55,209 nt of DNA from positions 1-55,209 of the forward strand of contig CALWKR010000020.1 in NCBI GenBank assembly GCA_944381315.1, written 5' to 3'. This DNA comes from an uncultured Christensenellaceae bacterium. GTDB lineage: Bacteria > Bacillota > Clostridia > Christensenellales > UBA3700. This document shows positions 51,227-55,209 of this stretch, piece after piece; the stretch's first letter is position 1, and the number at the start of each line of letters is the position of its first letter. A program made the translations under genes and the position numbers. The notes beneath the pieces were generated by a model. That model worked only from the letters and a program-made list of their open reading frames with translations. It was not told the DNA's origin and did not search any database.

Positions 51227-51873
51227 CTCGCGCCTCCTCTGACTCTCTCTATCTCGGCGACGAGATCGCGCGCGGTCTGCTCGACCGCCGCATAGTCGCC
51301 CGTCTTGGCGCCTTTGGTCAAAAAGCTGCCTGCTCCGACGGCGCAGGCTCCCGCCTTGAACCAGTCGGCGACATTGGACAGATCGACTCCGCCCGTCGGC
51401 ATGATGTCGAGCTGCGGCAGAGGGCCTTTGAGGGCTTTGAGTCCCTTGGGGCCTGCGACATCGCCCGGGAAGAGCTTGACGAGATCCACTCCTGCCTCGA
51501 GCGCCGCGACCGCCTCGGTCGGGGTGAAGATCCCCGGCACGACGGCAACGGCATATCTGTTGCACAGCTTGATCGTATCTGTGTTGAGCGCGGGCGAGAA
51601 CACGAATTGCGCTCCCGCGAGTATCGCTGCTCTCGCCGTTTCGGGATCGAGCACGCTGCCTGCGCCGACAATGACGTCTTGGCAGTCGTACTTGGCGCAC
51701 AGCTCGGCGATGAGCTTGTCCGCCCCGGGCACGGTGAACGTGACTTCGATCAACTTGATCCCCCCTCTCACGCAAGCGTCGACGGACGCCAACGCCTTGT
51801 CATGGCTGTCACCGCGGATGACCGCGACGACGCCGCACCGTTTGATTGCTGCCAAAACCTGCTGTCTGTTCAT
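51223..51873 (-). CDS. eda: KDPG/KHG aldolase
   Basis: 216 residues, typical class I aldolase. It splits KDPG into pyruvate and glyceraldehyde-3-phosphate. VVAVIRGDS (phosphate loop start), EVTFTVPGA (catalytic Glu), FSPALNTDTIKLC and VKLFPGDVAGPKGLKALKG with the Schiff-base lysine in VKLFP are present, then MPTGGVDLSN. The ATG at 51873 follows GGAAGG. It is the first gene behind the operon promoter. Confidence 0.97.
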   Translation of the reverse strand: MNRQQVLAAIKRCGVVAVIRGDSHDKALASVDACVRGGIKLIEVTFTVPGADKLIAELCAKYDCQDVIVGAGSVLDPETARAAILAGAQFVFSPALNTDTIKLCNRYAVAVVPGIFTPTEAVAALEAGVDLVKLFPGDVAGPKGLKALKGPLPQLDIMPTGGVDLSNVADWFKAGACAVGAGSFLTKGAKTGDYAAVEQTARDLVAEIERVRGGAR

Positions 51874-51924
51874 TCTACCTTCCTTGAGGACGCGCCTTGC
51901 GCCCATCATCATTCTGTTGATATT

Positions 51925-51953
51925 ATTATAAAATAAACACACACGAATTTCAA
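51925..51953 (-). promoter_or_regulatory. SigA promoter of the 13-gene uronate operon
   Basis: TTGAAA (51948-51953), 17-bp spacer, TATAAT (51925-51930), about 50 bases before eda. The -35 is weak, as expected for an activator-dependent promoter. TTTCAA is repeated 14 bp away toward the divergent promoter, a possible regulator half-site pair. Confidence 0.78.
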
Positions 51954-51973
51954 GTATTTGATTTTCAAAATTA

Positions 51974-52002
51974 TGGACAAAACGGTTGAGTTCTGCTATA
52001 AT
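51974..52002 (+). promoter_or_regulatory. SigA promoter of the AraC-type regulator gene
   Basis: TGGACA (51974-51979), 17-bp spacer, TATAAT (51997-52002). It is back to back with the operon promoter, with only 20 bp between the two -35 boxes, so one bound regulator could control both. Confidence 0.76.
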
Positions 52003-52026
52003 CAAATCGAAAGGAGGTGCACCGTA

Positions 52027-52791
52027 ATGCCCGTGATCAACTATATCGGCAAAAATATGAAGACCTACAACGTCTCCAGCCACCAGCACGACTATTGGGA
52101 GATCATCTATTGTACGAACGGCGACGGCAAGATCGTTTTTGAAGACGAATCCGTCATCGAGTATACGCGCAACCAAATGGTCATCATCCCGCCGCACGCC
52201 GTACATTCCAACATTTCCAAGTCGGGATTCCGCAACATCTACCTCACCGTCGCCAATTGGACTCCGACGTTCAAGCGGCCCCAGATCGTCTCGGACAACC
52301 CTCAACGCGACATCTACAACGTGCTCAACCTCTGCTATCGCTACTTCAATTCCGAGACGGGCAACCAAGGCAACATCATCGTCTCGTTCACAGAGCTGAT
52401 CATCAACCTGCTCGCCGCTTTCGCCGGCACCAACAACTGCTCTCGCCACGTCGAGATCATTGCGTCCGCGATCGTCGAAAACTTCTCCGATCCCAACTTC
52501 TCCCTCGACGACGTCTATGCGAGCTTCCCTCTCAGCAAAGACTACATCCGCAGACAGTTCATCAAAGAAAAAGGCATCTCGCCGCTTCAATTCCTCAACA
52601 ACACTCGCATCGCCTTTGCCCAAAAACTGCTGCTCGGCAAGACCGTCAACAACTTCAAGATCTATGAGATCGCCGAGATGTGCGGCTTCTCCGACCAGCT
52701 CTACTTTTCGCGAGTGTTCAAAAAGATCACCGGCGTCAGCCCCAAAGAATATACGAGCATACCGAGAGCGGAGCATTACAATAGTATTTAG
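52027..52791 (+). CDS. AraC-family transcriptional regulator
   Basis: 254 residues from the ATG at 52027 behind AAAGGAGG. The N-terminal cupin-like sensor domain contains SHQHDYWEIIYCTNGDGKI and MVIIPPHAVHSN. The C-terminal 95 residues have two helix-turn-helix units: FSLDDVYASFPLSKDYIRRQFIKEKG and the signature IYEIAEMCGFSDQLYFSRVFKKITGVSPKEY. Such proteins usually activate sugar operons when a sugar binds the cupin domain. It is divergent from the uronate operon, with a shared 153-base promoter region, so it is the obvious candidate controller. Confidence 0.95.
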   Translation: MPVINYIGKNMKTYNVSSHQHDYWEIIYCTNGDGKIVFEDESVIEYTRNQMVIIPPHAVHSNISKSGFRNIYLTVANWTPTFKRPQIVSDNPQRDIYNVLNLCYRYFNSETGNQGNIIVSFTELIINLLAAFAGTNNCSRHVEIIASAIVENFSDPNFSLDDVYASFPLSKDYIRRQFIKEKGISPLQFLNNTRIAFAQKLLLGKTVNNFKIYEIAEMCGFSDQLYFSRVFKKITGVSPKEYTSIPRAEHYNSI

Positions 52792-52805
52792 CTTTAAGGG
52801 GGGCG

Positions 52806-52934
52806 CCACGCCGCGTATAGCGGCACACCTTTGCGCCTTACTGCAGACTTAGGTGCGGTCACGTATTTCATATACGCTTGGCCGCGCCTCTCGCTTTTGT
52901 ACGGCGCAAATCTGCACCACTCTCCGCGGCGTGG
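52806..52934. repeat. Nested 129-base hairpin structure
   Basis: Outer stem CCACGCCGCG (52806-52815 with 52925-52934, perfect). Middle stem TTTGCGCC (52830-52837 with 52903-52910). Apical hairpin CGTAT-TTCAT-ATACG near 52861-52876, flanked by GCGG/CCGC. An alternative TGCAGA/TCTGCA pairing exists, so the molecule could switch. It might be a small RNA, a palindromic repeat element, or a folded 3' region of the AraC message. Confidence 0.65.
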
Positions 52935-53151
52935 TACCCTTGCGATACCGTAGTATGGTGAGCTTATCCGAGTAAGCGGTTACGCTTAGATGTATGTATG
53001 TTGCCTTTACAAGTAGTATTGGGTGAGCGATTTTGCGGCGATACTTCAACACGAAAATTAAATAAGCGCACGAGCGGAAACCGCGTTTTTCGCCGTGCGC
53101 ACTATGCGGAGCCGCGAGCGGTGAGCGAACGTGCTCCGTCGGAGGGGATCA

Positions 53152-53223
53152 TTGAAGGGGAACCAAAATGCCTCCGTATATAAGCGAAGCGATTTAGGAG
53201 ATAGCATTTTGGTGCCCCTTCAA
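53152..53223. repeat. Long inverted repeat, palindromic-unit type
   Basis: TTGAAGGGG (53152-53160) and CCAAAATGC (53163-53171) pair with GCATTTTGG (53204-53212) and CCCCTTCAA (53215-53223), interrupted only by a symmetric two-base mismatch. A CTCC/GGAG pair extends the stem inward. A smaller hairpin (GCGCACG, 53066-53072 with 53094-53100) lies upstream. The form matches dispersed palindromic elements of bacterial genomes; whether it recurs outside this window cannot be seen here. Confidence 0.68.
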
Positions 53224-53228
53224 AGAGG

Positions 53229-53260
53229 AAGAGAGCTATCGCTTTCGCGACAGCTCTCTT
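53229..53260 (-). terminator. Terminator of the rpsF-ssb-rpsR operon
   Basis: AAGAGAGCT (53229-53237) pairs with AGCTCTCTT (53252-53260), with an inner TCGC/GCGA pair and one mismatch. On the minus strand the loop is GAAA and T-rich sequence follows. It lies about 40 bases past rpsR and may also stop the convergent AraC transcript. Confidence 0.72.
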
Positions 53261-53300
53261 TGATTCGAAGCGTTATTTTGGGTTGTCTCCCCAAAATATG

Positions 53301-53552
53301 TTATTCCGCCACATACGGCAGCAATCCCATATATCTCGCTCTCTTGATCGCCTGGGCGAGCAGTCTTTGGTGCTTGGCGCAAACGCCGCTCATGCGCTTG
53401 GGGATGATCTTGCCCTTTTCGGTAATGTACTTGCGCAATTTGGCGACGTCCTTGTAGTCGATGTCTTGCGCTTTGTCTACGCAGAAGTTGCAGACCTTCT
53501 TGCGCGGAACTCTCTTGATAGGTCTTTTGACCGTAGTCTTTTCTTCGCTCAT
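53301..53552 (-). CDS. rpsR: 30S ribosomal protein S18
   Basis: 83 residues. [23 protein letters not shown], the [19 protein letters not shown]-binding segment and the C-terminal [20 protein letters not shown] are the family signature. A CxxC pair is retained (CNFC). It binds S6 and the platform of the small subunit. Last gene of rpsF-ssb-rpsR, 15 bases after ssb. Confidence 0.98.
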   Translation of the reverse strand: MSEEKTTVKRPIKRVPRKKVCNFCVDKAQDIDYKDVAKLRKYITEKGKIIPKRMSGVCAKHQRLLAQAIKRARYMGLLPYVAE

Positions 53553-53567
53553 TGTTGTTCTCCTTGA

Positions 53568-53987
53568 TTAAAACGGAAGATCTTCTTCGGAAGAATCTAT
53601 CCTTTCGAGCTTGGGCGCGGGAGCGTCTTCTTTGCGGGCGGAATAGCCGCCGGAGGGAGCTCCTTCTTCACTGTTGCGCGAGCCCAAGAACTCGACTTCG
53701 TCGGCGCTGACTTCGACCGACGTGCGTTGTTTGCCGTCCTGACCCTCGTAGTTGCGGATCTGAATGCTGCCGACGACGCACACCTTTCTGCCCTTGGTAA
53801 GGCTCTTGGCGCAGGAGTCGGCGACGCCTCTCCATGCGACGACGTTGAAGAAATCGACTTCGTTGTCGCCGCCGCGGCTGAAACGCCTGTTGACCGCAAG
53901 CCCGAACCTGCACATCGACACGCCGGACGCGGTGGTCGTATGCTCGGGGTCGCGAGTTAGGTTGCCAATCAAAATTACTCTGTTCAT
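53568..53987 (-). CDS. ssb: Single-stranded DNA-binding protein
   Basis: 139 residues. The OB fold runs from MNRVILIGNLTRDPE to VEFLG, with CRFGLAVNRRF, DFFNVVAWRG and KGRKVCVVGSIQIRNYEGQDG. A short flexible linker ends in the acidic tip EEDLPF that recruits repair and replication proteins. The linker is short compared with model bacteria. It is between rpsF (7-base gap) and rpsR. Confidence 0.98.
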   Translation of the reverse strand: MNRVILIGNLTRDPEHTTTASGVSMCRFGLAVNRRFSRGGDNEVDFFNVVAWRGVADSCAKSLTKGRKVCVVGSIQIRNYEGQDGKQRTSVEVSADEVEFLGSRNSEEGAPSGGYSARKEDAPAPKLERIDSSEEDLPF

Positions 53988-53994
53988 AGATCCC

Positions 53995-54276
53995 TCACTT
54001 CTTGATGATCATGATCCTGACGATCTCGTCCATGATGCGGCTGAGACGGTTGATCTCGGCAGGAACGGTCGCAGGAGCGGTGAACGTCATCAATACATAG
54101 TAGCCTTCGGTCTTGAAGTCGATCGTGTAGGCGTACTTGCGAGTGCCCCATTTGTCGAGAGAGACGACTTCGCCGCCGGCTTCGGTGACGACTGCGCTGA
54201 GTCTGTCGATGACAGCCTGCTTTGCGTCTTCGGACAAATCGTTGTCGATGATGTACAAAAGCTCGTACTTGTTCAT
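53995..54276 (-). CDS. rpsF: 30S ribosomal protein S6
   Basis: 93 residues from the ATG at 54276 behind AAGGAGG; the longer open frame upstream is leader. MNKYELLYIIDNDL, LDKWGTRKYAYTIDFKTEGYYVLMTF and EINRLSRIMDEIVRIMIIKK are the conserved ferredoxin-like fold of S6. It forms a dimer with S18 on the platform. First gene of the operon, behind promoter 54351-54379. Confidence 0.98.
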   Translation of the reverse strand: MNKYELLYIIDNDLSEDAKQAVIDRLSAVVTEAGGEVVSLDKWGTRKYAYTIDFKTEGYYVLMTFTAPATVPAEINRLSRIMDEIVRIMIIKK

Positions 54277-54300
54277 ATAAACCTCCTTTTGGTCTGATGT

Positions 54301-54320
54301 CTCCGTCTCTGAGGGCGGAG
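54301..54320 (-). promoter_or_regulatory. Possible S6:S18 autoregulatory leader hairpin
   Basis: In the rpsF leader, CTCCG (54316-54320 as read on the minus strand) pairs with CGGAG (54301-54305) around a ten-base loop, about 24 bases before the ATG. The known S6:S18 leader presents a CCG triplet in such a hairpin so that the S6:S18 dimer can shut down its own message. The hairpin and CCG are visible; the function is inferred. Confidence 0.4.
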
Positions 54321-54350
54321 CAAGGAGCAAATCTTTCGATTCGCCTAACT

Positions 54351-54379
54351 AATATAGCACAACTTTTGGCGCTTGTAAA
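54351..54379 (-). promoter_or_regulatory. SigA promoter of rpsF-ssb-rpsR
   Basis: TTTACA (54374-54379), 17-bp spacer, TATATT (54351-54356). The leader is about 70 bases. Confidence 0.75.
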
Positions 54380-54413
54380 GCGTTTTGGGGCACGAAATGC
54401 CCTTTTCGCGCGC

Positions 54414-55209
54414 CTATCCTATCGTGTGCGCGGCGAGCCACTCGGCATACTTGCCCCACGCGCTCGCGCTCGTGTTGGTCATGTCGCCCGCTCCTGCGAA
54501 CGCGAACATCCTGAGCACTGCGATGAGCTTGCGGAAGTTGTCGGTCACGAGATCGCCGTCGCCGTTGATTGCGACAAGAGCTGTGTTGAACACATAGTCG
54601 TTGACGACAGCCGTGATCTCGGCGTTGTCGCTCCAAACGATCTTGGCGCTCGCCTCGTCTGCCTCGGCGACTTTTGCGCCGTCCTTGAAGGCGACGTCTT
54701 GGACGAAGCCGTTGTTGCTCGCGGAGCCGCTGCCGATGACTGCGCCGCCTATCTGCGCCGTAGCCGCGCCGTATGCGCGCAGCGTCGCGACGGTCGCGTT
54801 GTCTGTCGCCGACGCCGCTCCGTCCGCGCCGATCGCTATGCCGACTGCCGCAGAGCTGCCGCTCGCCGACGCCCAAACTTGGCCGTTGATCACGCTGACG
54901 CAGCCGTCGATCGCACCGTAGTTGTTGACTGCGACGCCGCCGAATTTGGCGCTTGTCGCGTCGGATGTGCCGCTCGCGATCGTGCCCTCGACTGTGCAAT
55001 CTTGGATCGTACCGTGGTTGTCGATCGCGACGCCTGCCGCCGCCGCATTGTCGCCGTAGGCGTCGAACACGGAGTCGACGATCTTGACATTGACGATCGT
55101 ACCGCCGTTGCTCTCGATCAATGCGGACTTGGCTCCGTCGCCGACGTTGAACTCGAAGATCTCCGCAAGCGTGAAGCCTGCGCCGTCAAGTGTGCCCGTG
55201 AAGTCGAGC
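54414..55209 (-). CDS. C-terminal part of a beta-helix surface protein, cut by the right edge
   Basis: About 264 residues are visible; the frame is open to the window edge. Short repeating strands with glycine/asparagine turns (IESNGGTIVNVKIVDSVF, AIDNHGTIQDCTVEGTIASG, AVNNYGAIDGCVSVING) are GLUG-like or parallel beta-helix rungs of roughly 35-40 residues. The outermost visible segment LDFTGTLDGAGFTLAEI is the usual opening of such a domain. The last 45 residues (KYAEWLAAHTIG) are helical with no sorting signal. Probably secreted and glycan-facing, like the proteins at 1864-4902 and 7302-11672; the N-terminus is not in view. Confidence 0.82.
   Translation of the reverse strand, partial: LDFTGTLDGAGFTLAEIFEFNVGDGAKSALIESNGGTIVNVKIVDSVFDAYGDNAAAAGVAIDNHGTIQDCTVEGTIASGTSDATSAKFGGVAVNNYGAIDGCVSVINGQVWASASGSSAAVGIAIGADGAASATDNATVATLRAYGAATAQIGGAVIGSGSASNNGFVQDVAFKDGAKVAEADEASAKIVWSDNAEITAVVNDYVFNTALVAINGDGDLVTDNFRKLIAVLRMFAFAGAGDMTNTSASAWGKYAEWLAAHTIG

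Larger units (their letters stand above)
52792..53300. other. Gene-free palindrome-rich gap between convergent genes
   Basis: About 510 bases without a believable gene, between the AraC stop and the rpsR stop. It contains at least four nested or stacked inverted repeats (52806-52934, 53066-53100, 53152-53223, 53229-53260). The density and perfection of the stems greatly exceed what two convergent terminators need. Confidence 0.75.

Noticed and set aside
54301-54413. Terminator of the right-edge surface protein
   Set aside because: A GGGCA/TGCCC hairpin lies past its stop, but no T-run follows on the minus strand, so it was not listed as a terminator.

Overview
The window looks like chromosomal DNA of an uncultured, GC-rich member of the Clostridia (Firmicutes), probably a gut commensal of the Christensenellales/Oscillospirales kind. 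The grounds are: AGGAGG-type ribosome sites, SigA-type promoters that nearly all have a 17-bp spacer, Gram-positive lipoprotein signals, the rpsF-ssb-rpsR order, a NadD-YqeK fusion next to rsfS, and many glycan-degrading genes. The taxonomic label is inference. Nearly all genes read on the minus strand; only two intact genes (a lipoprotein and an AraC regulator) are on the plus strand.

Layout: (1) Bases 1-1860 are an integration-scarred, AT-rich segment. It holds the first codons of a gene leaving the left edge, two tRNA-Thr 3'-end remnants each followed by its own terminator, clustered short repeats typical of recombinase attachment regions, a C-terminal gene stump and an FtsH C-terminal stump. 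(2) 1864-11672 is a four-gene, translationally coupled operon: a giant MBG/InlB-repeat lipoprotein, an ABC ATPase, an ABC permease and an Ig-like/beta-helix secreted protein. (3) 12471-15567 holds a WYL regulator and a GH35 beta-galactosidase. (4) 15791-19518 is rarA followed by a second ABC ATPase/permease pair. (5) 19769-24611 has a lipoprotein, a PHP-domain protein with an ion-transporter-superfamily permease, and a GH18 lipoprotein. (6) 24790-24938 is a well-bounded structured RNA, probably 6S RNA. (7) 25068-30034 is a housekeeping/salvage run: nadD-yqeK, rsfS, a small YhcN/YlaJ-like protein, pdp, deoC, an Imm-5-like protein, and a separate small gene. (8) 30131-36545 has a GH95-like lipoprotein and a copper ATPase coupled to DAHP synthase.

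(9) 36788-51873 is the centrepiece: 13 closely packed minus-strand genes from one promoter. The first five give the whole D-glucuronate route: uronate isomerase, fructuronate reductase, mannonate dehydratase, 2-keto-3-deoxygluconate kinase and KDPG aldolase. Next come three Gfo/Idh/MocA oxidoreductases interleaved with a xylose-isomerase-like TIM barrel and a GDPD-like protein, then a six-hairpin glycosidase, a GPH-family sugar symporter and a lipoprotein. I suggest that the oxidoreductase/TIM-barrel block cleaves or remodels uronic-acid glycosides by a redox route and feeds the glucuronate pathway. A divergent AraC regulator (52027-52791) is the likely controller.

(10) 52792-53300 is a gene-free, strongly palindromic segment. 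(11) 53301-54276 is rpsF-ssb-rpsR with a possible S6:S18 leader hairpin. (12) A beta-helix surface protein runs off the right edge. Two genes, rarA and nadD-yqeK, have their -10 box exactly six bases before ATG and are probably leaderless.
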